Positions 8,525-14,171 of a stretch of 14,171 nucleotides of DNA are shown here, piece after piece. The translations under genes and the position numbers were made by a program. Under the pieces are notes generated by a model. The model was not told the origin of the DNA and did not search any database. It saw nothing but the letters and a program-made list of their open reading frames with translations. Location of the stretch: assembly GCA_947038135.1 (NCBI GenBank), contig CAMQVM010000016.1:1-14171 (forward strand), written 5' to 3'. The DNA is from an uncultured Rikenellaceae bacterium (GTDB taxonomy: Bacteria > Bacteroidota > Bacteroidia > Bacteroidales > Rikenellaceae). How positions within the stretch are numbered: the stretch's first letter is position 1; every line of letters starts with the position of its first letter.

Positions 8525-9580
8525 CTATAATTGTTTTAATAATTTATCCCACAACAATGTTATGCTCTCAATTGAAAACCGCTTGACATTTTCAACTGCT
8601 GCAACAGACATCTGCTCTCTTAGTTGATCATCTATCATCATTTTTTCAAGACCATCTGCTAACCCTTGGCAATTTTCTGCTTCGACTAATATACCACATT
8701 CAGGAGTAACAATCTCTGAAGGTCCTGTTTTGCAGTTAAAACTTACAATTGGCAAACCATAACATTGAGCCTCGAGTAAAACCATTGGCATACCCTCCCA
8801 ACGAGAACTCATTGCGTAGATAGAACTTTGTGAGAGTAAAACATCAACATCCTTTCTGAATCCTAAAATTTCTACTCTGTCAAGTTTATTTTCATTAATT
8901 ATATTATTTAGCATAGGCAAATCACCTTCATCACCTCCAGCAATTTGCAGTGTCCACTCATTTTGAAGCTCTTTTGGCAATAACCCCCACGCCATCAGCA
9001 TTAAATCGTAGCCCTTTTGCCTAGCTAAAAAGCCTAAGCTTATTACAATTTTCTGACGGTTGATATTTGGCTCAACATGACTTAAAGCAGAAGGGTTATT
9101 AATTTTCATAATACTTGCTTTGCACCCCTTAATATCAGCAAAAGCCTCACGATTGTCTTCAGTGAGAGTAACAATTGCATCTGCTTTACGAGACGATAGC
9201 CGCCTAAAGTAGCTCTGCAACGCATTACCATGCCAAAAACTAACATGGTCCCACATAATATGCTTAACATTACAATACTGTGATATTGCAAAAAATATTC
9301 CTCCAGTACTAATTAACACATCAATATTTTTGCTCTTAACAAACTTACGAAGCTTAATAACCTCGAGTGGGTAGGTTACGTATTTAGAGTGAAAGTTTCT
9401 GAAAAGCTCATGAAAGACCACACGCTTATCATCGCAAAAAAGCCCAAACTGCCCTTTATATCTACTAATAAAATAGATATTATATCCTAAATCACACAAC
9501 GAAGATGCTAACATAGATGCAACTCTGTTAACCCCTCCTGTAGACTCTGTCGACTCTAAATATATACCAATATTTTTCAT
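8525..9580 (-). CDS. GT4 glycosyltransferase
   Basis: 351-residue GT-B glycosyltransferase. The N-terminal domain has TGGVNRVASMLASSL, a GGV-type loop, and WDHVSFWHG in the middle of the acceptor domain. The C-terminal domain holds SLGFLARQKGYDLMLMAW and the EX7E motif in EGMPMVLLEA (E262 and E270), followed by YGLPIVSFNCKTGPSEIV. The SLGF segment lacks the arginine found in the more usual VGRL, having R only two residues later, a mild deviation. The protein resembles the GT4 at 4817-5941, especially around the EX7E motif and the C-terminal RFSIES. Its ATG overlaps the TGA of the preceding GT4 by 4 nt (ATGA at 9577-9580) and its stop lies 3 nt before the polymerase start. The substrate is not known. 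Confidence 0.92.
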   Translation of the reverse strand: MKNIGIYLESTESTGGVNRVASMLASSLCDLGYNIYFISRYKGQFGLFCDDKRVVFHELFRNFHSKYVTYPLEVIKLRKFVKSKNIDVLISTGGIFFAISQYCNVKHIMWDHVSFWHGNALQSYFRRLSSRKADAIVTLTEDNREAFADIKGCKASIMKINNPSALSHVEPNINRQKIVISLGFLARQKGYDLMLMAWGLLPKELQNEWTLQIAGGDEGDLPMLNNIINENKLDRVEILGFRKDVDVLLSQSSIYAMSSRWEGMPMVLLEAQCYGLPIVSFNCKTGPSEIVTPECGILVEAENCQGLADGLEKMMIDDQLREQMSVAAVENVKRFSIESITLLWDKLLKQL

Positions 9581-10644
9581 AATTCGTAGATTGATTCTAG
9601 CTGTGAAGCCACTTTATGTAGCGAATATTTTTGTATAATTAGTTCTTGCTCACCCAACTCAGTAGCGTTATCAGTATATGCATATCTAGCTATTAACTCA
9701 GATAACTGACAACTATTTTGATGCTCAAACAACTGTGCAGTGGGTATAACATCTATATTTCCTTTTACCTTAGAACCTAGGACTATTTTTTTAGCTGCCA
9801 TGGCTTCAAGAACTGTTGTTGGCAACCCCTCCCAGTGTGACGACTGCACATATATATCACACATTGCCATAAGCTGAGGGATATCAGTGCGAGCTTTAGT
9901 AAAAATAATTTGTGTTTTATTTATCACACTATCTTGAACCTCTTGAAACGTATCACCATCACCAACCAAGACACATTTGTAACTATCTGGCAGCATTTCA
10001 ACAGATCGAATCAAGGTAATTTGATCTTTTGCACTACTCATTCTTCCCACCATAAGAACTACTATATCTGAAGAATCAATATTGAACTCATATCTACTAA
10101 GCTGGTTTATCGTTTTTCTAAATTTATCTATATCTACACAATTTGGAACAACAACATATTTGGAAACACTCTTAGGTTTAACCCAACCTATTAAAGATTC
10201 ACGCACAGATTCGCTTACACAAACCACTGTTGCATAGCGACTATATATAAATTTATCTACTAAATTTAAAATACTACTGCTACGTCGGTTATTATTATTA
10301 CTATGTTCAGTTGTAATGATTTTTTTACCTCTAAAATTTAAAATAGATGCAATAGCACACCACAACTGCGAATATGTTAAATGTGTGTGTATGACTTTAT
10401 ATTTTGATGACCAAACAACCCATATAAACGTCAATAAATTCAAAGGCGACAAGTATTTTTTTGAAAGAGTATATCTCACTTTTATACCACTATCTGTAAG
10501 TATCTTGACAAATGGTGATTCTCTTCTATCAAAAACTAAAACCTCAACTTTGCACCCATTTTTTTTGAACTGTAATGCTGTTTCAACAACAAACTTTTCT
10601 GCCCCACCAATATTAAGAGAGTTTATTATCTGTAATATCATCAT
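9577..10644 (-). CDS. GT4 glycosyltransferase
   Basis: GT-B glycosyltransferase of 355 residues if started at 10644. The open frame extends to an ATG at 10680, but that adds residues (MILKSLFLIIMQ) lying inside the 3' end of the Wzz gene and upstream of the canonical first strand. MMILQIINSLNIGGAEKFV at 10644 matches the usual GT4 N-terminus (M-x-I-L-x-I-I-x-S-L); ATGs at 10641 and 10650 are alternatives. Later come VLMVGRMSSAKDQ and the EX7E motif in EGLPTTVLEA (E272 and E280 in this numbering). With this start the gene overlaps wzz by 32 nt, and its end overlaps the next GT4 by ATGA. Likely adds one residue to the repeat unit; which one cannot be said. Confidence 0.9.
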   Translation of the reverse strand: MMILQIINSLNIGGAEKFVVETALQFKKNGCKVEVLVFDRRESPFVKILTDSGIKVRYTLSKKYLSPLNLLTFIWVVWSSKYKVIHTHLTYSQLWCAIASILNFRGKKIITTEHSNNNNRRSSSILNLVDKFIYSRYATVVCVSESVRESLIGWVKPKSVSKYVVVPNCVDIDKFRKTINQLSRYEFNIDSSDIVVLMVGRMSSAKDQITLIRSVEMLPDSYKCVLVGDGDTFQEVQDSVINKTQIIFTKARTDIPQLMAMCDIYVQSSHWEGLPTTVLEAMAAKKIVLGSKVKGNIDVIPTAQLFEHQNSCQLSELIARYAYTDNATELGEQELIIQKYSLHKVASQLESIYEL

Positions 10645-11656
10645 TTGCATTATTATTAAAAACAAGCTTTTTAATATCACCTATAATCACAGAACCAACA
10701 CCAACAAACAATCCAAAAAAGAAAGAAACTATTGCAGCCAGCTTTCTACTTGGCTCAGATGGTATCTCTTCAAAATATGGGGGATCAATAACAGTGTATA
10801 CTGGGGTATTTTCAAGAAGTTTTGTTCTAGCAACCTCAACCTGCGATGCTGTTGCTGAGTATGCTTGCAGAGCAACCGACATATCATCTCTCAACCTGTC
10901 TATTTTTGTTTTTACTCCTGCATTAATAAGATTCTTGTTTCGATCATTGGCCTCCGAATACAACTCTTGACAGTGATAATAGCGAGTTTTTGCACTGTCT
11001 GCTATTTTTATGCTTTGAGCAAACTCATGTTTTGCTTTGTTTGTTTGATAAGCTGTAAGATAGTGTTGCAATTTTATAGTTAACGAATCGGCCAATATCA
11101 CAGAAACCATTGGGTCTTGAGTTGTAATAGACAGCTTCATAACATTAGTTTTTTTATCTGTCTTAACCTCAAACATATCTTTGGTTATTTTAAGAAATGC
11201 TATATCAGACTTAGAGAGCATATAAGGACCATCAGATGACTCACTCTTATACTCTTCATATTTTTTGCTTTTTAAGAAATTCCACCATGCTTTTTTTTGA
11301 TAATCAAAAAGAAAAACAGCTAATGGCAGCTCTTCGTTCATGCGCCCCTCACGTGAAACTAAACACTCTTTAAACTCCAATCTGAAAGGAGTACTTGAAA
11401 TAATAGTAGGTGCCAAGTCTATAGTCAACCCATCAGGTTCAGTATCTGACATACCCAAACTACCTAGCAACCCTAACGCACCACTCATATCATTTTTTTT
11501 CTCTGCTACAATTGTAGTTGTAGAGGTATACTGCCGAGGGAGGCTCACAACATAAACAATACCTAGCAATGTTATAGAGCAGGTAATGATTATAACACGC
11601 CATTTATTAAGGACTATTTTATTTACCACATCAACAAAAGAGGTATTATCATTCAT
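10613..11656 (-). CDS. wzz: Wzz-like chain-length determinant / polysaccharide co-polymerase
   Basis: 347-residue inner-membrane protein with the Wzz topology: a short cytoplasmic N-terminus, a first transmembrane helix at residues 19-39, a large periplasmic domain, and a second helix at about 307-328. The YTSTTTIVAEKK segment after the first helix is typical. The proline-rich PSEPSRKL just before the second helix is the family's hallmark. The periplasmic part contains heptad-like helices around 195-280. It would set the length of the polymer made by the Wzy-like protein. There is no C-terminal Walker kinase domain, so this is a Wzz without a fused BY-kinase; the short cytoplasmic tail is Asn/Asp-rich. 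It is the first gene of the operon, about 55 nt downstream of a promoter candidate, and its 3' end overlaps the next glycosyltransferase. Confidence 0.9.
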   Translation of the reverse strand: MNDNTSFVDVVNKIVLNKWRVIIITCSITLLGIVYVVSLPRQYTSTTTIVAEKKNDMSGALGLLGSLGMSDTEPDGLTIDLAPTIISSTPFRLEFKECLVSREGRMNEELPLAVFLFDYQKKAWWNFLKSKKYEEYKSESSDGPYMLSKSDIAFLKITKDMFEVKTDKKTNVMKLSITTQDPMVSVILADSLTIKLQHYLTAYQTNKAKHEFAQSIKIADSAKTRYYHCQELYSEANDRNKNLINAGVKTKIDRLRDDMSVALQAYSATASQVEVARTKLLENTPVYTVIDPPYFEEIPSEPSRKLAAIVSFFFGLFVGVGSVIIGDIKKLVFNNNANDDITDNKLS

Positions 11657-11717
11657 ATTATTAAATATTTATCTTTAAAATCAAATTTTACAACTAATAT
11701 CTATCCGATATTCGTTG

Positions 11718-11725
11718 CAAATATA
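11718..11725 (-). promoter_or_regulatory. Candidate -7 element of the polysaccharide operon promoter
   Basis: On the minus strand this reads TATATTTG, an exact match to the Bacteroidetes -7 consensus TAnnTTTG. It would place the transcription start near 11711 and give a leader of about 55 nt before wzz. No clear TTTG -33 box is seen 19-21 nt upstream. A small inverted repeat (AATATC at 11696-11701, GATATT at 11707-11712) straddles the expected start and could be an operator. No invertible-promoter repeats or UpxY/NusG-like gene are seen upstream. A second TAnnTTTG match on this strand, TAATTTTG at 11885-11892, is a more distal alternative. Confidence 0.45.
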
Positions 11726-11873
11726 ATGAAAATATTTAAACTTACCTATTAAACTACAAATTTAAATACCTTTATATAATAAAAAATTTATCAATTTGCC
11801 CCCCAGTAACTATATACTTATTTCCTACAATTGTACTTTTTCACCCGCAAAACAACACTTCGTAAAAAAATAT

Positions 11874-11903
11874 TTTGGTAATTCCAAAATTATGTGTACA
11901 TTG
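11874..11903 (+). promoter_or_regulatory. Candidate promoter of the trp operon
   Basis: TTTG at 11874-11877, then 19 nt, then TACATTG at 11897-11903. The spacing fits the Bacteroidetes -33/-7 promoter (TTTG, 19-21 nt, TAnnTTTG), but the second box is one T short of consensus. Transcription would start near 11910, just before the Trp-rich leader ORF. The first box lies within an inverted repeat, ATTTTGG at 11872-11878 and CCAAAAT at 11884-11890. The other arm of that repeat carries a minus-strand TAATTTTG. The assignment is from spacing and context only. Confidence 0.35.
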
Positions 11904-11922
11904 CACCCATAAAATTACACAG

Positions 11923-11982
11923 ATGTATAAAATGGTAAATAAATATTGGTGGTGGTGCTTACAACTTAATAGTCGTAGGTAG
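11923..11982 (+). CDS. trpL: trp operon leader peptide with three consecutive Trp codons
   Basis: A 19-codon ORF reading MYKMVNKYWWWCLQLNSRR and then TAG. A second in-frame ATG at 11932 would give 16 residues. TGG TGG TGG lies at 11947-11955. Such a run in a tiny ORF just upstream of trpB, followed 37 nt after its stop by a strong terminator hairpin, is the signature of ribosome-mediated attenuation. When charged tRNA-Trp is scarce the ribosome stalls on the Trp codons and an alternative RNA fold prevents termination. The distance from the Trp codons to the terminator, about 65 nt, is close to that in the E. coli trp leader. The peptide itself probably has no function. Its small size means the call rests on the Trp run and its position, both of which are plain in the sequence. 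Confidence 0.8.
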   Translation: MYKMVNKYWWWCLQLNSRR

Positions 11983-12018
11983 AGAGCTCATACATATATA
12001 TTACCCTAAATAATATAA

Positions 12019-12060
12019 AAGAGACCTTGTCATTCTGCGACAAGGTCTCTTCTGTTTTTA
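12019..12060 (+). terminator. Intrinsic terminator of the trp attenuator
   Basis: A perfect 13-bp stem (AAGAGACCTTGTC at 12019-12031, GACAAGGTCTCTT at 12039-12051) with a 7-nt loop ATTCTGC is followed by CTGTTTTTA, a U-rich tail on the plus strand. It lies between the Trp-codon leader ORF and trpB, with no complete gene upstream that it could terminate. It therefore most likely controls read-through into trpB. A partial antiterminator can be drawn from AGGT at 11977-11980 and CTC at 11987-11989, pairing with ACCT at 12024-12027 and GAG at 12021-12023 across a 6-nt bulge. ACTTA at 11964-11968 can pair with TAGGT at 11976-11980 as a competing early hairpin. Both alternatives are weak by eye; the terminator is clear. 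Confidence 0.82.
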
Positions 12061-12110
12061 TGCAATCGTGCGACACAATTTCAATGTTATCAATTAAAAA
12101 TTAAAATAAA

Positions 12111-13295
12111 ATGAAAAATTACTTAGTAGACGAAAAAGGATATTATGGAGAGTTTGGAGGGGCGTATATCCCTGAAATACTCTACAAATGTGTAGAAAAC
12201 CTGAAAAACAGCTACCTTGAGGTTATCGAAAGCCCTGAATTTAAGCAAGAGTATGATACACTACTAAAAGATTATGTAGGTAGGCCATCACCATTATACC
12301 TATCTGACAACCTATCGAAAGAGTATGGATGTAAGATATACCTTAAAAGAGAGGACCTAAACCACACTGGAGCACACAAAATAAACAACGCTATTGGGCA
12401 GGTGCTAATAGCGAAAAGGCTAGGCAAAAAACGTATAATAGCTGAAACAGGCGCAGGACAGCATGGTGTAGCTACTGCAACAGTATGTGCGTTGATGGGC
12501 ATGGAGTGCATAGTATATATGGGGCAGACCGATATCGAACGACAAAGCTCAAATGTGCAGCGTATAAAGATGCTAGGGGCAACAATAGTACCCGTAATAT
12601 CAGGAAATAAAACCCTTAAAGATGCCACTAATGAGGCTATTCGTGACTGGTGCTGCAACCCTAACGACACCTTTTATGTTATTGGCTCTACCGTAGGACC
12701 ACACCCCTACCCCGATATGGTGGCTAGACTCCAGTCGGTTATTAGCAAAGAGATAAAAGCACAGCTGTTAGAGAAGGAGGGACGTGAAAACCCCGATTAC
12801 CTTATCGCCTGCATCGGGGGAGGAAGCAACGCTGCAGGAACAATATATCACTATGTAAATACCCCAAACATAAATATTATACTTGCTGAGGCAGCAGGAA
12901 AGGGTGTGGATAGTGGCATGAGCGCAGCTACAATACTACTAGGCAAGGTTGGCATAATACATGGTACAAAAACACTAGTTATGCAGAACGAAGATGGACA
13001 GATTGAAGAGCCGTACTCTATATCGGCAGGATTAGACTACCCAGGTATAGGACCATTTCATGCTAACCTTTCATTTTGTGAAAGGGCCGAGGTGCTAGCA
13101 ATAGATGACAATGAGGCGGTAGAGGCAGCCTTTCACCTTACAAAAACTGAGGGTATAATACCAGCTTTAGAGTCTGCACACGCTTTAGGGGTGCTACCTA
13201 AGCTAAAAGATAGGTTTAAGCCATCAGATATAGTTGTACTTACGGTATCAGGAAGAGGCGATAAAGATTTAGATACTTACATTGACTATGTATAG
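12111..13295 (+). CDS. trpB: Tryptophan synthase beta subunit
   Basis: 394-residue PLP enzyme that condenses indole with L-serine to give L-tryptophan, normally in an alpha2-beta2 complex with TrpA. It is full length for TrpB1. The N-terminus has GYYGEFGGAYIPEIL, the PLP Schiff-base lysine is K90 in HTGAHKINNA, the catalytic glutamate is E112 in AETGAGQHGVATA, and the phosphate-binding loop is GGGSNAAG near residue 235. The C-terminal VLTVSGRGDKD is also conserved. The ATG follows an A-rich stretch (TTAAAATAAA), as usual in Bacteroidetes. It is the first structural gene of the operon and is controlled by the leader attenuator. It is separated from trpE by 204 nt of palindromic sequence, unusually far for genes of one operon. 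trpA is not in the window. Confidence 0.98.
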   Translation: MKNYLVDEKGYYGEFGGAYIPEILYKCVENLKNSYLEVIESPEFKQEYDTLLKDYVGRPSPLYLSDNLSKEYGCKIYLKREDLNHTGAHKINNAIGQVLIAKRLGKKRIIAETGAGQHGVATATVCALMGMECIVYMGQTDIERQSSNVQRIKMLGATIVPVISGNKTLKDATNEAIRDWCCNPNDTFYVIGSTVGPHPYPDMVARLQSVISKEIKAQLLEKEGRENPDYLIACIGGGSNAAGTIYHYVNTPNINIILAEAAGKGVDSGMSAATILLGKVGIIHGTKTLVMQNEDGQIEEPYSISAGLDYPGIGPFHANLSFCERAEVLAIDDNEAVEAAFHLTKTEGIIPALESAHALGVLPKLKDRFKPSDIVVLTVSGRGDKDLDTYIDYV

Positions 13296-13482
13296 GCTAA
13301 TTCGCAAAACCTCGGTTTTGTGAATTAGCCAGCTCTTTAGAGCGCCGCTTTTTTTAAAAAGCGTAAATAAAAATTGTATTACCCCAAAAAACAGCTATAT
13401 GTTCTGTTTTGGGGGTAATTTATTAATAAAAACCATACCTAAATAGTTGAAAATAAGTATATTTTAGGTTTTGCGAATCGCC
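13295..13482. repeat. MITE-like palindromic element between trpB and trpE
   Basis: The 188-nt stretch is bounded by inverted repeats: GGCTAATTCGCAAAACC on the left (13295-13311) and GGTTTTGCGAATCGCC on the right (13467-13482), which on the opposite strand reads GGCGATTCGCAAAACC. The left repeat also pairs with 13314-13330 as a 17-bp hairpin (one G-U pair). Further hairpins lie at 13332-13343, 13346-13363 (followed by no long T run) and 13379-13418. The left repeat begins on the last base of the trpB stop codon. No ORF is present. It could be a miniature inverted-repeat transposon, a REP-like element, or a regulatory intercistronic leader. The sequence supports the repeats, but not the mechanism. 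Confidence 0.55.
13379..13428 (+). terminator. Possible intercistronic terminator or attenuator hairpin
   Basis: TTACCCC at 13379-13385 pairs with GGGGTAA at 13412-13418, and AAAACAG at 13388-13394 pairs with CTGTTTT at 13404-13410. The two helices are separated by a small internal loop and enclose a 9-nt loop. The tail TTTATTAATAAAAA is AT-rich but contains no long U run, so strong intrinsic termination is uncertain. It lies in the gap before trpE and could lower read-through from trpB, or protect the 3' end of a trpB-only transcript. It may equally be a part of the repeat element around it. Confidence 0.35.
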
Positions 13483-13499
13483 ATATTATAAAAAACAAG

Positions 13500-14171
13500 A
13501 TGAAAAAATATAGATATAAAACCACAACAAAACATATAATAGGAGATATGCACACACCAGTAAGCATATACCTAAAAGTAAGAGACCTATATCCACAATC
13601 GGCACTCATGGAGAGCTCAGACTACCATGGTAATGAAAACAGCCTATCATTTATAGCTTTAAAACCGCTATCAAGCATAAGCATTAACCATGGCACCTCA
13701 ACAAGCTCTTTCGCTGACGGCACGACTATTACAACCAAAATATCTGAGCATTATGGAGTAGATAAGAGCATCAACCAATTTATTGAAAGTTTTGATATTG
13801 AGGGCAATGACAAGAAGGTGTGTGGACTATATGGATACACCACCTTCAACGCTGTAAAATATTTTGAGAATATAGCAATAAAAGAGAGCCAAGACCCAAT
13901 AAATGATGCTCCCGATATCTACTATATACTATATAAGTATATAATTGTGTTCAACCACTTCAGTAATGAGCTAAAGATAGTAGAGCTGTTGCAAGAGAAC
14001 GAGCAGAGCACTATACATGAGCTAGAGGCTGTTATCAACAATCAAAACTTTGCCTCGTACGACTTCGCCACCACGGGCAAGGTTAGTAGCACCATCACCG
14101 ACAACCAGCACCGTGCAAATGTACGCAAGGGTATAGATAGCTGCCTACGAGGCGATGTGTTTCAGATAGTG
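13500..14171 (+). CDS. trpE: Anthranilate synthase component I, N-terminal part, cut by the window end
   Basis: Catalyses chorismate plus ammonia to anthranilate, the first committed step of tryptophan synthesis, with glutamine amidotransferase TrpG supplying ammonia. The frame is open to the last base, giving 224 residues of about 465, so the chorismate-binding C-terminal domain is missing here. The visible part is the N-terminal regulatory domain. It has HTPVSIYLKVRDLYPQSALM at 18-37, with L36-M37-E38-S39 corresponding to the LLES tryptophan feedback motif. This is followed by SDYHGNENSLSFIALKP, typical of Bacteroidetes TrpE. The start at 13500 fits the family's short N-terminus before HTPVS; the ATG at 13548 would lose it. 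trpG, trpD, trpC, trpF and trpA probably follow beyond the edge, from what I recall of related genomes. Confidence 0.95.
   Translation, partial: MKKYRYKTTTKHIIGDMHTPVSIYLKVRDLYPQSALMESSDYHGNENSLSFIALKPLSSISINHGTSTSSFADGTTITTKISEHYGVDKSINQFIESFDIEGNDKKVCGLYGYTTFNAVKYFENIAIKESQDPINDAPDIYYILYKYIIVFNHFSNELKIVELLQENEQSTIHELEAVINNQNFASYDFATTGKVSSTITDNQHRANVRKGIDSCLRGDVFQIV

Larger units (their letters stand above)
11657..12110. other. Divergent intergenic region between the polysaccharide and trp operons
   Basis: 454 nt of AT-rich DNA separates wzz (leftward) from trpB (rightward). Besides the promoter candidates, the Trp leader ORF and the terminator listed separately, it contains the inverted repeat ATTTTGG-5 nt-CCAAAAT at 11872-11890. 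In that repeat, one arm holds the putative trp -33 box and the other a minus-strand TAATTTTG -7 match. The two operons may therefore share or compete for this site. About 12061-12110 is an untranslated, A-rich run up to trpB with no further structure that I can see, and about 11740-11870 shows no gene. Confidence 0.6.

Noticed and set aside
10316..10858. 180-residue open frame on the plus strand opposite the GT4/wzz junction
   Set aside because: It spans the junction of two supported genes on the other strand, is Cys/Asn/Ile-rich and unlike a real protein.
11657..11910. Invertible promoter of the Bacteroides capsule type upstream of wzz
   Set aside because: No long inverted repeats flank the promoter candidates and no invertase gene is in the window.
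12272..12670. 132-residue open frame on the minus strand within trpB
   Set aside because: It is the antisense shadow of the strongly conserved trpB coding sequence.

Overview
The window looks like the chromosome of a low-GC member of the Bacteroidetes, most likely Bacteroidales. Three things suggest this: A-rich start regions with no Shine-Dalgarno sequences, Bacteroidetes-type TAnnTTTG promoter elements, and a tryptophan operon that begins with trpB and continues into trpE, an order I recall from Bacteroides. No rRNA, tRNA, CRISPR array or transposase gene is visible. The genus cannot be named from the sequence alone.

Left edge (1-1821, plus strand): the C-terminal two thirds of a GT4 glycosyltransferase, cut by the window start, then a membrane acyltransferase of the acyltransferase-3 type. 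These converge on the gene block to their right and probably belong to the same or an adjoining surface-glycan locus.

Centre (11656 down to 1943, minus strand): ten tightly packed genes forming a Wzx/Wzy-dependent polysaccharide (capsule, exopolysaccharide or O-antigen) operon. In order of transcription they are a Wzz-like chain-length regulator, two GT4 enzymes, an EpsG/Wzy-like polymerase, a hexapeptide-repeat acetyltransferase, a GT2 enzyme, a third GT4, a Wzx flippase, a 64-residue unknown ORF and a fourth GT4. Two junctions are 4-nt ATGA overlaps. Five glycosyltransferases suggest a repeat unit of about six residues if the initiating phosphoglycosyltransferase is encoded elsewhere; no such enzyme and no nucleotide-sugar genes are present here. 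The acetyltransferase and the left-edge acyltransferase could decorate the glycan.

Right side (about 11870-14171, plus strand): the start of a trp operon. A 454-nt divergent intergenic region carries the probable promoters of both operons. It also holds a short ORF with three consecutive Trp codons, followed by a perfect 13-bp terminator hairpin with a U-rich tail, about 50 nt before trpB. This has the layout of a ribosome-mediated tryptophan attenuator. TrpB is complete. A 204-nt gap full of palindromes then separates it from trpE, which runs off the right edge. That gap is bounded by near-identical inverted repeats and looks like a MITE-type insertion or an intercistronic attenuator.

The most notable finds are the trp leader/attenuator and the palindromic element between trpB and trpE. 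The glycan cluster is a typical variable locus, with the 64-residue ORF as its one unexplained gene.
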